Shown piece by piece: positions 53,859-62,861 of a DNA stretch of 64,000 bases. The DNA comes from RGIG4576 sp964536025 (GTDB lineage: Bacteria > Bacteroidota > Bacteroidia > Bacteroidales > Muribaculaceae), in NCBI GenBank assembly GCA_964536025.1, contig CAZHXA010000004.1:1-64000 (forward strand). Direction: 5' to 3'. The notes beneath the pieces were generated by a model. The model had not been told where the DNA came from. It did not search any database and saw nothing but the letters and a program-made list of their open reading frames with translations. Positions within the stretch are counted from its first letter, which is position 1, and every line of letters begins with the position of its first letter. The position numbers and the translations under genes were made by a program.

Positions 53859-54302
53859 ATGAGTGCAATAAATGCTGTTCAAGACGAGATAATTGAAGAA
53901 TTCTCTGGCTTGAGTGATTGGATGGATAAATATTCCTATATAATAGAATTAGGTAATGCTGTTGAACCATTGGAAGAAAAATATAAAACCCCCGACAATA
54001 TAATTGATGGGTGTCAAAGTCGTGTGTGGCTTGTTGCCGATGAAGATAATGGGAATATTGTCTTTAAAGCCGATAGTGATGCCATTATTGTAAAAGGTCT
54101 TATTTCTTTGCTTATAAGAGTTCTTTCGGGACACACTCCACAAGAAATACTTGATTCTGAATTGTATTTCATGAAAGAAATAGGTTTGCAAGAGCATTTA
54201 TCTCCAACAAGAAGTAACGGCTTGCTTGCCATGATTAAGCAAATGCGTGTTTATGCTCTTGCTTATAAAGCAAAACTTGCTAATAATCAAGCAGAAAACT
54301 AA
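53859..54302 (+). CDS. SufE-family protein
   Basis: A 147-residue sulfur acceptor for the SufS cysteine desulfurase in iron-sulfur assembly. The acceptor cysteine is C52 in IDGCQSRVWLVA. The C-terminal SPTRSNGLLAMIKQMR helix is conserved. The ATG at 53859 gives the usual length; an in-frame start at 53811 adds 16 unrelated residues. A TAACTTTG box is at 53790-53797. No suf operon adjoins. Confidence 0.93.
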   Translation: MSAINAVQDEIIEEFSGLSDWMDKYSYIIELGNAVEPLEEKYKTPDNIIDGCQSRVWLVADEDNGNIVFKADSDAIIVKGLISLLIRVLSGHTPQEILDSELYFMKEIGLQEHLSPTRSNGLLAMIKQMRVYALAYKAKLANNQAEN

Positions 54303-54337
54303 AAAAAACTAAATATTAACGAATAATACTATTAATT

Positions 54338-55846
54338 ATGTTTAAGAATCATCCTAAAGGTCTTATCCCTGCGGCTCTTGCCAACATGGGAGAACGCTTT
54401 GGTTATTACATCATGAACGCCGTATTGGTGCTGTTCTTGTGTTCTAAATTTGGCGTAAGTGAAGAATCAAGTGCATTGATTTATTCATTTTTTTATGCAG
54501 GAATCTATGTCTTAAGTTTGGTAGGTGGATTAATAGCCGATAAAACGCAAAACTACAAGGGTACAATTATGTCGGGTCTTGTGGTTATGGCATTAGGTTA
54601 TGTTGCATTGTCAATACCAATCTTGGCAACAGCCCAAAACTCTACATGGTTATTGGGGCTTACTTGTCTTGCTTTGTTCCTTATAGCATTTGGTAATGGT
54701 TTGTTTAAAGGAAATCTACAAGCAATCGTAGGTCAAATGTATGACGACCCTAAGTATTCTAACCAACGTGACTCAGGATTCCAAATATTCTATGTGTTCA
54801 TCAATATAGGTGGTCTTGTAGCTCCTTTTGTAGCTCCTTTATTGAGAAGTTGGTGGTTAAAGACTCATGCAATGGTTTATGACGCTGGGCTTCCTGCATT
54901 GTGTCATGAATATATTGCAAAAGGTGAATCTATGATGAATCTTGACAATTTGAAAGCTCTAATGGCTCAATGTGGAGGTGATGTTGCAAATCTTCAAGCA
55001 TCTTGTGCCGATTATCTTCAAATTTTCAATGAAGGTATACACTATTCATTCATGGCTTCCGTTGTGGCTATGTTGATTTCATTGGCAGTGTTTATTGCAA
55101 CAAAAAATATGTTCCCAACTCCGGGTAAAAAAGAAGCTGCTGTAAGTGAAGATTATACTCCTGAAGAAAGAAGTGCGATGGCTACAGAAATAAAGCAACG
55201 TATATATGCTCTTCTTGCTGTTCTTGGTGTTGTTATTTTCTTCTGGTTCTCATTCCATCAAAATGGTACATCTTTGTCTTTGTTTGCACGCGATTTTGTT
55301 GATACATCGTCAATCGCTCCTGAAATATGGCAAGCAGTGAACCCATTCTTTGTTATAGTGCTTACACCTATTGTAATGTGGATTTTCGGTTCTCTTTCAG
55401 CAAGAGGAAAAGAAATATCAACACCAAGAAAAATTGCAATTGGTATGCTTATTGCCGGTATTGCTTATTTGTTCTTAGCTGTTTATTCATTCTCTATGGG
55501 TTATCCATCAGCTGAAGAATATCGTTCATTGCCGGTTGCTGATCAGGTTAAAGCCGGTCCTTGGGTTTTGATTACGTTATATTTCTTCTTGACTGTTGCC
55601 GAATTGTTTATTTCTCCTCTTGGTCTTTCTTTTGTTTCAAAGATTGCTCCTAAGCATTTACAAGGTTTGTGTCAAGGTTTATGGTTGGGTGCAACAGCTG
55701 TAGGAAACTTATTGCTATGGATTGGTCCTCTTATGTATAATGCAATTCCTATTTGGCAATGTTGGACTGTATTCTTAGTTGTATGTGTTGTTTCTATGGG
55801 TGTAATGCTTGGCATGGTCAATTGGTTGGAACGCGTAGCCAAATAA
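54338..55846 (+). CDS. POT-family (PTR2) peptide transporter, MFS
   Basis: A 502-residue transporter with about 12-14 helices. GERFGYYIMNAVLVLF and FQIFYVFINIGGLVAPF are the POT signatures. The N-terminal ExxER proton-coupling motif is altered: residues 16-20 read NMGER, with Asn in place of the first Glu. A large loop (about 185-230) interrupts the helices after the sixth. Di- or tripeptide uptake is the family role; coupling may differ here. A terminator follows. Confidence 0.85.
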   Translation: MFKNHPKGLIPAALANMGERFGYYIMNAVLVLFLCSKFGVSEESSALIYSFFYAGIYVLSLVGGLIADKTQNYKGTIMSGLVVMALGYVALSIPILATAQNSTWLLGLTCLALFLIAFGNGLFKGNLQAIVGQMYDDPKYSNQRDSGFQIFYVFINIGGLVAPFVAPLLRSWWLKTHAMVYDAGLPALCHEYIAKGESMMNLDNLKALMAQCGGDVANLQASCADYLQIFNEGIHYSFMASVVAMLISLAVFIATKNMFPTPGKKEAAVSEDYTPEERSAMATEIKQRIYALLAVLGVVIFFWFSFHQNGTSLSLFARDFVDTSSIAPEIWQAVNPFFVIVLTPIVMWIFGSLSARGKEISTPRKIAIGMLIAGIAYLFLAVYSFSMGYPSAEEYRSLPVADQVKAGPWVLITLYFFLTVAELFISPLGLSFVSKIAPKHLQGLCQGLWLGATAVGNLLLWIGPLMYNAIPIWQCWTVFLVVCVVSMGVMLGMVNWLERVAK

Positions 55847-55869
55847 TAAAAAACGGTTGACTTAAAATA

Positions 55870-55910
55870 AACAGAAGGGTTCAAATTCGATTTTGGACTC
55901 TTCTGTTTTT
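55870..55910 (+). terminator. Terminator after the POT gene
   Basis: A 16-bp stem (55870-55885 with 55892-55907, two G-T pairs, 6-base loop) followed by T residues. Confidence 0.9.
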
Positions 55911-55934
55911 TATAAAACACATACCCTCTAAGAG

Positions 55935-56591
55935 CTATTTGTCTATGCCTGTTAAAGAGAGCTCTTTACCGAATATGTTATAAATGTTTTGTGCTATTGA
56001 CTTAGATAAACATTCAATGCTTTTACCGCAAGCAAAGGCTAATACTGCGTAAATTTCTTCAATTTGGAGCAGTGATTCGTCGGTCTCGGCAAGAATTCGC
56101 TCTTCAGGAATTGCTTTAAGGGCTTCTGTATTGAATTTCTCTCCTATGGATATATAAATGTTCTGTTCCGACAAGAATTGCCGTAAAACGTTGCTATTTG
56201 AATGAAATCCATGTATTATCCATGGCTGTTTCGGCTTGTATAGGTGATGGATTTTAACAATGTTATTACTCGAACGTACGCAATGAATGATGAGGGGCTT
56301 GCGTAGAAGTTCTGAAAGCTCAATATGTTTTTCAAAGATTGTTTGTTGTATATTTAATGGTGTTTTGATGTTGGAATCAAGACCTGTTTCTCCAATTGCA
56401 ATAACTTGTTGGCAGTTTGCTGCAATTGTTGCTATGCGATTAAATTGTTTTTCAATGTCAATGTTTTCAATATCCCATGGGTGAATTCCCACAGAGTATA
56501 GTAAGTTTTCAACCGGGATAAACGCGTCTGTATCGGCATTTATTACGGCATATTTTTGCGTTTTTCGATGTGTGTGTACATCTGTAATCAT
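55935..56591 (-). CDS. TatD-family metal-dependent hydrolase
   Basis: A 218-residue TatD-like DNase of TIM-barrel fold. The metal HxH motif is DVHTHR (H6, H8). The glutamate is in AIGETGLDS, with later histidines in IIHCVRS and WIIHGFHSN and the Asp in LAETDES. It is shorter than E. coli TatD (260), as is common for Bacteroidales homologues. yidD lies 14 bases upstream on the same strand. Confidence 0.88.
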   Translation of the reverse strand: MITDVHTHRKTQKYAVINADTDAFIPVENLLYSVGIHPWDIENIDIEKQFNRIATIAANCQQVIAIGETGLDSNIKTPLNIQQTIFEKHIELSELLRKPLIIHCVRSSNNIVKIHHLYKPKQPWIIHGFHSNSNVLRQFLSEQNIYISIGEKFNTEALKAIPEERILAETDESLLQIEEIYAVLAFACGKSIECLSKSIAQNIYNIFGKELSLTGIDK

Positions 56592-56605
56592 GTAAGTTGT
56601 TTTTG

Positions 56606-56830
56606 TTAAGGAACAGGGTCGTAACCGCTACCGCCAAATGGGTGGCAACGGCATATACGTTTTATTGCAAGCCATAATCCTTTTATTATTCCGTATTTGC
56701 GTATAGCCTGTATCGCGTATTCACTACAAGTGGGCGTAAAACGGCAAGAAGGAGGGAACAATGGTGAGATACAGCATTGATAAAAGCGTATAGGAAGAAT
56801 GATTATGGTTGAAAATATATGTTTCATCAT
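56606..56830 (-). CDS. yidD: Membrane protein insertion efficiency factor YidD
   Basis: A 74-residue protein that assists YidC. The RFYQCCISPLFPPSCRFTPTCSEYA block with its cysteines and the terminal GGSGYDPVP are diagnostic. It overlaps rnpA by four bases (ATGA), the classic rnpA-yidD arrangement. Confidence 0.95.
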   Translation of the reverse strand: MMKHIFSTIIILPIRFYQCCISPLFPPSCRFTPTCSEYAIQAIRKYGIIKGLWLAIKRICRCHPFGGSGYDPVP

Positions 56831-57264
56831 TCTTGTTTGTTATTCTCGTCTTTTGAGATGGTTTTATCTATTGAGTTTGTGATTTTTTTCAACAAACTTT
56901 TCATTCGTTCATCAATTGTTGCATAGTCACTTATTTCATCGCTTAAATATATAAAAGCGATTTTAATAGATATGCCTTTTTCTTCAAGGTAGGGGAGTAA
57001 AGCCTCTCTATTTAATCGATATGCTTCCCTTATTCGGCGACGCAAAAGCACGCGATTTACGGCTTTTCTTACTTTCTTTTTGGGTATGGTTATGAGAAAT
57101 TGTGCAGGAGTTTTCTCTTTTTCAGTTATACTGAATGCGGCTCTTAGTGGATAGCAAATAGCCGACTTTCCACCCTGAAATATATTATTTATTGCAGTGC
57201 GGCTACATAATTTTTCGTATTTATAAAGTCGGTTTCCGGTCATTGTTTCGGTATTTATTTGCAA
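56827..57264 (-). CDS. rnpA: Ribonuclease P protein component
   Basis: Up to 145 residues; the protein subunit that helps the RNase P RNA trim tRNA 5' ends. The RNR-like motif is in KKKVRKAVNRVLLRRRIREAYR. The ATG at 57243 (MTGNRLYKYEKL) is an equally good start. The classical neighbours rpmH and dnaA are not adjacent; hemD lies upstream beyond a terminator hairpin. yidD overlaps the end. Confidence 0.93.
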   Translation of the reverse strand: MQINTETMTGNRLYKYEKLCSRTAINNIFQGGKSAICYPLRAAFSITEKEKTPAQFLITIPKKKVRKAVNRVLLRRRIREAYRLNREALLPYLEEKGISIKIAFIYLSDEISDYATIDERMKSLLKKITNSIDKTISKDENNKQE

Positions 57265-57276
57265 AAATAAGAAAAG

Positions 57277-57309
57277 AAAAACAGATGAAGATATCTTTCA
57301 TCTGTTTTT
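57277..57309 (-). terminator. Terminator after hemD (minus strand)
   Basis: A stem of 12 bp (57277-57288 with 57298-57309) followed on the minus strand by a T-rich tract (57276 downward). It would separate hemD from rnpA. Confidence 0.75.
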
Positions 57310-57338
57310 ATAGGATATTTCTTTTTTTGTTTTAAAAG

Positions 57339-58085
57339 TTATTTTCCTAATTCCTTTTTCAAGTACATGTCAAGAGCACTTGTCATGGAAGGACATTCCG
57401 GCGACGGAGCTTCAATGTCAAGACGGAAACCGCTGTCCTTAATGGCTTTAGCGGTAGCGTGTCCAAATGCACTTATTTTTATATCACCTTGTTCAAAGTT
57501 AGGGAAATTCTTTTTTAAAGAATCTATACCCGATGGGCTGAAGAACATAAGCATGTCGTAATCAAATGCTTCACCTTCTTCAAAATCGTTGCTCACTGTA
57601 CGGTACATTACAGCCGTCGTATACGGTATGTTGTTGTCGTCAAGAACAGAAAGAGTGTCCTTGTGTACATCGGCTACAGGCAATAAGAATTTTTCTTTAA
57701 TATGCTTTGTGAGCGATGGAAGCAAATCATCCATTTTACCCGATTTGCCAAAGAATATTTTACGTTTGCGATATACAATGTATTTTTGTAGATAAAGAGC
57801 AATTGCTTCGGTTGTACAAAAATATTTCATTGTATCGGGAATAGTCACGCGTGTTTCTTCGCATAGGCGAAAAAAATGGTCAATGGCTGTTCTCGCAGTA
57901 AATATAATTGCTGTAAAATCGGAAATGGAAACTTTTTGCTGACGAAATTCTTTTGAACTTAAACCTTCTACTTTTATAAAAGGACGGAACACGATCTCTA
58001 CCCCATATTTATGGGCGATATCATAGTAGGGCGATTTTTCAGATGAAGGTTTCGGTTGAGAAACCAGTATTTTCTTTATACTCAC
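57339..58085 (-). CDS. hemD: Uroporphyrinogen-III synthase
   Basis: A 248-residue two-lobed HemD-like protein that closes hydroxymethylbilane to uroporphyrinogen III in heme synthesis. The family is poorly conserved; ILVSQPKPSSEKSPYYDIAHKYGV, AIIFTARTAIDHFF, MLMFFSPSGIDSLKKNFP and AFGHATAKAIKDSGF are the recognisable blocks. I use the GTG at 58085, because ATG at 58196 would put 37 non-conserved residues inside the upstream DUF4271 gene. It lies 19 bases after that gene. Confidence 0.85.
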   Translation of the reverse strand: MSIKKILVSQPKPSSEKSPYYDIAHKYGVEIVFRPFIKVEGLSSKEFRQQKVSISDFTAIIFTARTAIDHFFRLCEETRVTIPDTMKYFCTTEAIALYLQKYIVYRKRKIFFGKSGKMDDLLPSLTKHIKEKFLLPVADVHKDTLSVLDDNNIPYTTAVMYRTVSNDFEEGEAFDYDMLMFFSPSGIDSLKKNFPNFEQGDIKISAFGHATAKAIKDSGFRLDIEAPSPECPSMTSALDMYLKKELGK

Positions 58086-58104
58086 GATTATTACTATATT
58101 TATA

Positions 58105-58848
58105 CTATGTAATTTCACACAAATAAATTGCCCCTGAAAGCATAAGAAATACAGGAACAATTTCGATGGTGCAAAGATACAAAATAAAATAGACACAAGA
58201 GTCGGAATTTTTGAAAAAAATCCTAAAACCCTTACTTATAAAGATTAAACGAGAGCAAAAGTATAGTAAAATAGAGCAATTTAGCATAATTGTGCTACTT
58301 GCCGGATATAAAATGGTGATGAATACCAAAGGGAATAAAAATAGTCCTAAAATGGATTGTGAAGATTTAAATCCATCTAGCCAAAGCCTGGTGTCTTCTT
58401 TGTCGCGTGCAAATACGAACCCTAAAATGTAGTATATTAGAAGTTGCAACAAAAGGAACGTCCCGTAGAGCAATGTGAGACTTAAAACCGATTTAAAGAC
58501 ATTTTCCGTCAGTGTAAATTCAGGATAATATTGGTTTATTGCGAGGTAAAAAAGCAGTCCCGACATGAGACTTGTATTAGATAATAGAGCCGTCATCATT
58601 TGTGTTTCGCTCATTGTGTGGTCTTCAAATGCATTTTGACGTTTTCGCACTGAGAACATGTGTTGGGCAAAATCGGCAACATACTTACGACCTGTACGAA
58701 ATGATATTGCAAGGAAAAAGAAGACAAGCATAACAAGACCCATACACCCGGTGTCATTAAGAGGGGTGTCGGTAAGAGGCAAAGCCTCCTTTCCTTGTGG
58801 AAGGGCTTTTATGGGAATTGTTTGTGTTATGGATTGCTGTGTAAACAT
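58105..58848 (-). CDS. DUF4271 membrane protein
   Basis: A 247-residue protein with about six to seven hydrophobic helices from residue 36 to the C-terminus, and a basic loop (RTGRKYVADF) after the first. The pattern and its position directly before hemD match DUF4271 (PF14093), a Bacteroidetes family of unknown function. It begins four bases after the LOG-family gene ends, and runs into hemD. Confidence 0.82.
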   Translation of the reverse strand: MFTQQSITQTIPIKALPQGKEALPLTDTPLNDTGCMGLVMLVFFFLAISFRTGRKYVADFAQHMFSVRKRQNAFEDHTMSETQMMTALLSNTSLMSGLLFYLAINQYYPEFTLTENVFKSVLSLTLLYGTFLLLQLLIYYILGFVFARDKEDTRLWLDGFKSSQSILGLFLFPLVFITILYPASSTIMLNCSILLYFCSRLIFISKGFRIFFKNSDSCVYFILYLCTIEIVPVFLMLSGAIYLCEIT

Positions 58849-58851
58849 AGT

Positions 58852-59442
58852 TTAATATTTCGATTCCGTTTTGTTGTCAATGTTTCGGTCGATGGTCTTT
58901 AATATTTGTATAGCTTCTTCGGGCGTTTGAGATATATGCCACAATTTTGAATGAGATTGTTTCATAAAATTCTCAGCGACACAATGTTTAAGCATGGCAA
59001 TTAAATGGTTGTAGTACCCATTGGTATTTAATATTATTATAACGCCATGGAACAATCCTAATTGTTTCCATGTGATGATTTCAAGAAGTTCTTCAAGAGT
59101 ACCGCATCCACCGGGAAGAGCTATTACAGCATCGGCAAGACGGCTCATTGTTTCTTTTCTCTCGTGCATATTGGCTGTTATAATTGTTTCGGTTAATCCA
59201 GTGTGACACCAACCATTGTCTACCATGAATTGAGGGATTACTCCTGTTACATTACCTCCGTTATCAAGAGTTCCATCGGCAACAGCACGCATAAGACCGC
59301 AATTCCCGGCTCCGTATACGCAAGTTATATTTTCTTTCGCCAATAATGAGCCAAGTCGATAGGCTGCATCTTTATAAACATTGTCAACCTTTTCACTTGA
59401 AGCACAAAATACAGTTATATTATCGTATTTATTTTCAATCAT
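58852..59442 (-). CDS. LOG-family (TIGR00730) Rossmann-fold protein
   Basis: A 196-residue protein of the lysine-decarboxylase-like fold, related to cytokinin-activating LOG phosphoribohydrolases that release a base from a nucleoside monophosphate. YGAGNCGLM and ALPGGCGTLEELLEI (PGGxGTxxE) are the active-site signatures. I start at 59442 (MIENKYDNI): the ATG at 59508 lies upstream of a minus-strand TACCTTTG box (59494-59487). The physiological substrate is unknown. Confidence 0.88.
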   Translation of the reverse strand: MIENKYDNITVFCASSEKVDNVYKDAAYRLGSLLAKENITCVYGAGNCGLMRAVADGTLDNGGNVTGVIPQFMVDNGWCHTGLTETIITANMHERKETMSRLADAVIALPGGCGTLEELLEIITWKQLGLFHGVIIILNTNGYYNHLIAMLKHCVAENFMKQSHSKLWHISQTPEEAIQILKTIDRNIDNKTESKY

Positions 59443-59661
59443 AATCAAAATAAATTTTCGGTGTATCGATATTGATGTTGCCATTGCAAAGGTACGCAGA
59501 AAAAGCAATTAATCCTTTTAAAAGGGAAAAATATCAATCACTTTATACGGCAAAGCTGTTAAGCTTTCTCAAAGTTGCTCATTTTATGAGTTGTAAGTGT
59601 AAGATTTCGCTGTGTTTTTTCGTTTCTTTGTAGTATATTTGTAAGAAATTTATTTTTTAAC

Positions 59662-61431
59662 ATGGAAAATTATGTAGTATCGGCAAGAAAATACCGTCCT
59701 TCCACGTTTCGCTCTGTGGTAGGGCAACAGGCTCTTACTCATACGTTGAAAACAGCCATAGATTCAGGACGATTGGCTCATGCTTATTTGTTTTGTGGAC
59801 CTCGTGGTGTAGGTAAGACGTCTTGTGCACGTATTTTTGCCAAAACGATAAACTGCTTAAATCCCACTCCAGATGGTGAGGCTTGCAATGAATGTGAATC
59901 TTGCAGGGCGTTGAATGAGCAGCGTTCTTATAATATAGTGGAACTCGATGCAGCTTCCAACAATTCTGTAGATGACATACGAGTACTTACCGAACAAGTG
60001 CGTATACCGCCACAAATAGGTAAATATCGTGTGTTTATTATAGATGAGGTACACATGTTATCGTCAGCGGCATTTAATGCTTTCCTGAAAACGCTTGAAG
60101 AACCTCCGGCTCATGCTATTTTTATACTTGCAACTACTGAAAAGCATAAGGTTATCCCTACTATCTTATCTCGTTGCCAGATTTATGATTTTTCACGTAT
60201 CACGGTTCGTGATATTGTGGAGCAATTGCAATATATAGCAAAACAAGAAGGTATTTCGGCTGAACCTACTGCATTGAATGTGATAGCTCAAAAGGCCGAT
60301 GGTGCCATGCGTGATGCTCTTTCTATTTTTGACCAAGTGACGGCATCATCGCAAGGGAATATTACATATAAGTCTACAATCGAAAATTTGAATGTACTCG
60401 ATCACGAATATTATTTTAAACTTGTGGATGCTTTTATGTCAGTTGATGTTCCACAAGTATTGCTTATATATAAGGAAATTCGTGACAAGGGGTTTGATTC
60501 TTTGTTTTTCATAAACGGACTTGCTGAACATGTGCGAAATCTTATGGTTGCTTCAACTCCGGCTACAAAGAGCTTGCTTGAAACGACCGAAGATGTTGCT
60601 AATCAATTTGTGGTTCAAGGAGGTAAACTTTCACCACAATTTTTCTATCGTGCACTTGATTTATGTAATAAGTGCGATCTTGATTATCGTACGGCAACCA
60701 ATAAGCAATTGCTCGTAGAATTAACTTTAATAAAACTTTGTCAGCTTTTTGATAATGCTACCCCATTGTCTGCCGGCGGTGATGGTGGTAATGATACTTT
60801 GCGTAAAATTGAGCCTGTGAACAATGTAAACAAGGCTTCAACTGTCGAGACTGTTAAGGTACAACAAGCGGTTTCCAAACCTCAAACGGTTGTTCCCGAA
60901 ACGTCTGTGACGTCGGCATCATCTGCATCTGTTAGAGCTGTATCTACGCCTTCGGCATCTCCTACGAAGTTTTCGATTGGTAATGCTCCGCGTATTTTGA
61001 TAAATAGAACAGCCGAAAACGCAACTCAGGAGCAAGGAACGAAGCCGCGTTTGACTACCCAGCGACGTACTTCTCCGTTTACACAAGATGACTTAATGGT
61101 TGCTTGGCAACAATTTATAAAAGAGCATCCACGTGAACAAATCATTATAAATACCATGCGTTGTTCGCTTCCTCGTAGAATCAATGATACGCTTTATGAA
61201 ATAGAGGTAGAAAATCAAGTGCAGGTAGAATCGTTTAATGCTCATAAGATGAATATTATAACTTATATGCGTAACCATGTGCAGAACGATATGCTTGCCA
61301 TAGACATAAAAATGAATCCTAATATTGATAAACCTAAATTTTGGACTCCTCAGGAAATTGTGGCATCGATTAAGGAACATAATCCTTATTTCGATAAATT
61401 TATTGAAGATTTCGATTTGGTATTGGCTTGA
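59662..61431 (+). CDS. dnaX: DNA polymerase III subunit gamma/tau
   Basis: A 589-residue clamp-loader ATPase. Walker A is GPRGVGKTS at 46-54, the zinc cysteines are C65, C75, C78 and C81, Walker B is VFIIDEVHMLS, and the SRC motif is in LSRCQIYDF. A proline/serine/threonine-rich linker (about 375-470) leads to a tau-like C-terminal domain. I see no evident frameshift slippery heptamer in the expected place, so a separate gamma form is not suggested. It is monocistronic. Confidence 0.95.
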   Translation: MENYVVSARKYRPSTFRSVVGQQALTHTLKTAIDSGRLAHAYLFCGPRGVGKTSCARIFAKTINCLNPTPDGEACNECESCRALNEQRSYNIVELDAASNNSVDDIRVLTEQVRIPPQIGKYRVFIIDEVHMLSSAAFNAFLKTLEEPPAHAIFILATTEKHKVIPTILSRCQIYDFSRITVRDIVEQLQYIAKQEGISAEPTALNVIAQKADGAMRDALSIFDQVTASSQGNITYKSTIENLNVLDHEYYFKLVDAFMSVDVPQVLLIYKEIRDKGFDSLFFINGLAEHVRNLMVASTPATKSLLETTEDVANQFVVQGGKLSPQFFYRALDLCNKCDLDYRTATNKQLLVELTLIKLCQLFDNATPLSAGGDGGNDTLRKIEPVNNVNKASTVETVKVQQAVSKPQTVVPETSVTSASSASVRAVSTPSASPTKFSIGNAPRILINRTAENATQEQGTKPRLTTQRRTSPFTQDDLMVAWQQFIKEHPREQIIINTMRCSLPRRINDTLYEIEVENQVQVESFNAHKMNIITYMRNHVQNDMLAIDIKMNPNIDKPKFWTPQEIVASIKEHNPYFDKFIEDFDLVLA

Positions 61432-61436
61432 TAGAA

Positions 61437-61468
61437 ATAAAAAACGGCAGAAATTTCTGCCGTTTTTT
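61437..61468. terminator. Bidirectional terminator between dnaX and pgi
   Basis: A near-perfect palindrome, AAAACGGCAGAA and TTCTGCCGTTTT, with flanking A and T runs, between the two convergent genes. Confidence 0.92.
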
Positions 61469-61496
61469 ATTATGAGAATATCACACTTGGTTATCG

Positions 61497-62831
61497 TTAT
61501 TTAATTTTTGCTTGAATAGCTTTACTTTCTTCTTCATATCCCGGCTTGTTTAGAAGTGCAAACATATTTCGTTTGTAGTTTTCAACTCCGGGTTGATTGA
61601 AAGGATTTACGTCAAGAATATAACCACTTATTCCACATGCAAATTCAAAGAAGTAGATGAGTTCGCCAAGATGTTTTTCATCGAGGCGTGGAAGTGTTAT
61701 AATCATATTAGGAACACCGCCATCTACGTGAGCAATACGAGTGCCGAGTTCCGCCATTTTGTTTACTTCGTCAATGCGTTTTCCTGCAATATAGTTTAAT
61801 CCGTCCAGATTGTCGTTGTCGGCAGGTATTACCATCTTGTGTGATTGTTCTTCTACAGTTATAACTGTTTCAAAAATGGTGCGTTCTCCATCTTGAATCC
61901 ATTGTCCCATAGAGTGAAGATCGGTAGTGAAATCAACCGAAGCAGGGAAAATTCCTTTTTTATCTTTACCTTCGCTTTCTCCGTAAAGTTGTTTCCACCA
62001 TTCGGCAAAATAATGAAGCTTGGGATTGTAGTTGACAAGAATTTCAATCTTTTTTCCGGCATTGTAAAGAGCGTTGCGAGTAGTGGCATATTTTATAGCG
62101 ATGTTATCGTCATCTATTTTGCAAGTCGCATTTTGCATCGCTTTTGCTCCTTCTATGAGAGCTTTTATATCATATCCGGCAACAGCTATGGGAAGAAGTC
62201 CTACCGGAGTTAAAACCGAGAAACGTCCTCCTACGTTATCAGGAATAATAAAAGTCTTATAACCTTCTTCTGTGGCAAGTTTACGCAAAGCGCCTTTTTG
62301 AGCATCGGTTATTGCTACGATTAATTTTGAAGCTTCTTTTTTTCCTACTTGAGATTCAAGTAATTCTTTTAAAATGCGAAATGCAATAGCCGGTTCGGTT
62401 GTTGTTCCTGACTTGGATATGACGATGATGCCGAATTTTTTCCCTTTAAGCAGTTCTACCAGTTCATAAGTGTAATCTTCACCGATGTTTTGTCCGGCAA
62501 ATAGTACGCGAGGTCCTTTTACTTGCTTAAGCTCGGCAAAAGAGTCGCTTAAAGCTGAAATAACGGCTTTGGCTCCCAAATAACTGCCTCCAATGCCGAT
62601 AGCTACAACATATTCGCAATTATTGAAAGATGTAGCTACTTTATTTATTTCGTCAAGCAGACATTCGTTTGTTTCTGCGGGAAGTTTTACCCAGCCCAAA
62701 AAATCACTGCCGGCACCTGTCCCATTGTTTAGCTTTTCAATAGCTTTAATGGCTGTCGAATTGAGTGCTTTTATTGTGTTTTCATCGACCGTGCCAAGCA
62801 CATTTTGATTATTAACCTGAATCTTTTTCAT
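61497..62831 (-). CDS. pgi: Glucose-6-phosphate isomerase
   Basis: A 444-residue isomerase of glycolysis. IGIGGSYLGAKAVISAL binds the sugar phosphate, VISKSGTTTEPAIAFR is the PGI signature region, and GGRFSVLTPVGLLP and the terminal INPFNQPGVE-type DVNPFNQPGVENYK are complete. It is of the shorter bacterial type. gpsA lies 30 bases upstream on the same strand. Confidence 0.96.
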   Translation of the reverse strand: MKKIQVNNQNVLGTVDENTIKALNSTAIKAIEKLNNGTGAGSDFLGWVKLPAETNECLLDEINKVATSFNNCEYVVAIGIGGSYLGAKAVISALSDSFAELKQVKGPRVLFAGQNIGEDYTYELVELLKGKKFGIIVISKSGTTTEPAIAFRILKELLESQVGKKEASKLIVAITDAQKGALRKLATEEGYKTFIIPDNVGGRFSVLTPVGLLPIAVAGYDIKALIEGAKAMQNATCKIDDDNIAIKYATTRNALYNAGKKIEILVNYNPKLHYFAEWWKQLYGESEGKDKKGIFPASVDFTTDLHSMGQWIQDGERTIFETVITVEEQSHKMVIPADNDNLDGLNYIAGKRIDEVNKMAELGTRIAHVDGGVPNMIITLPRLDEKHLGELIYFFEFACGISGYILDVNPFNQPGVENYKRNMFALLNKPGYEEESKAIQAKIK

Positions 62832-62861
62832 TGTATTTTGAGTTAATGTTTTTATAAGTTT

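Noticed and set aside
59662..61431. Programmed frameshift in dnaX giving a gamma form
   Set aside because: No A-rich slippery heptamer with a following stem was evident near the end of the ATPase region.
61845..62213. 122-codon plus-strand ORF opposite pgi
   Set aside because: Antisense shadow of well-conserved Pgi sequence.
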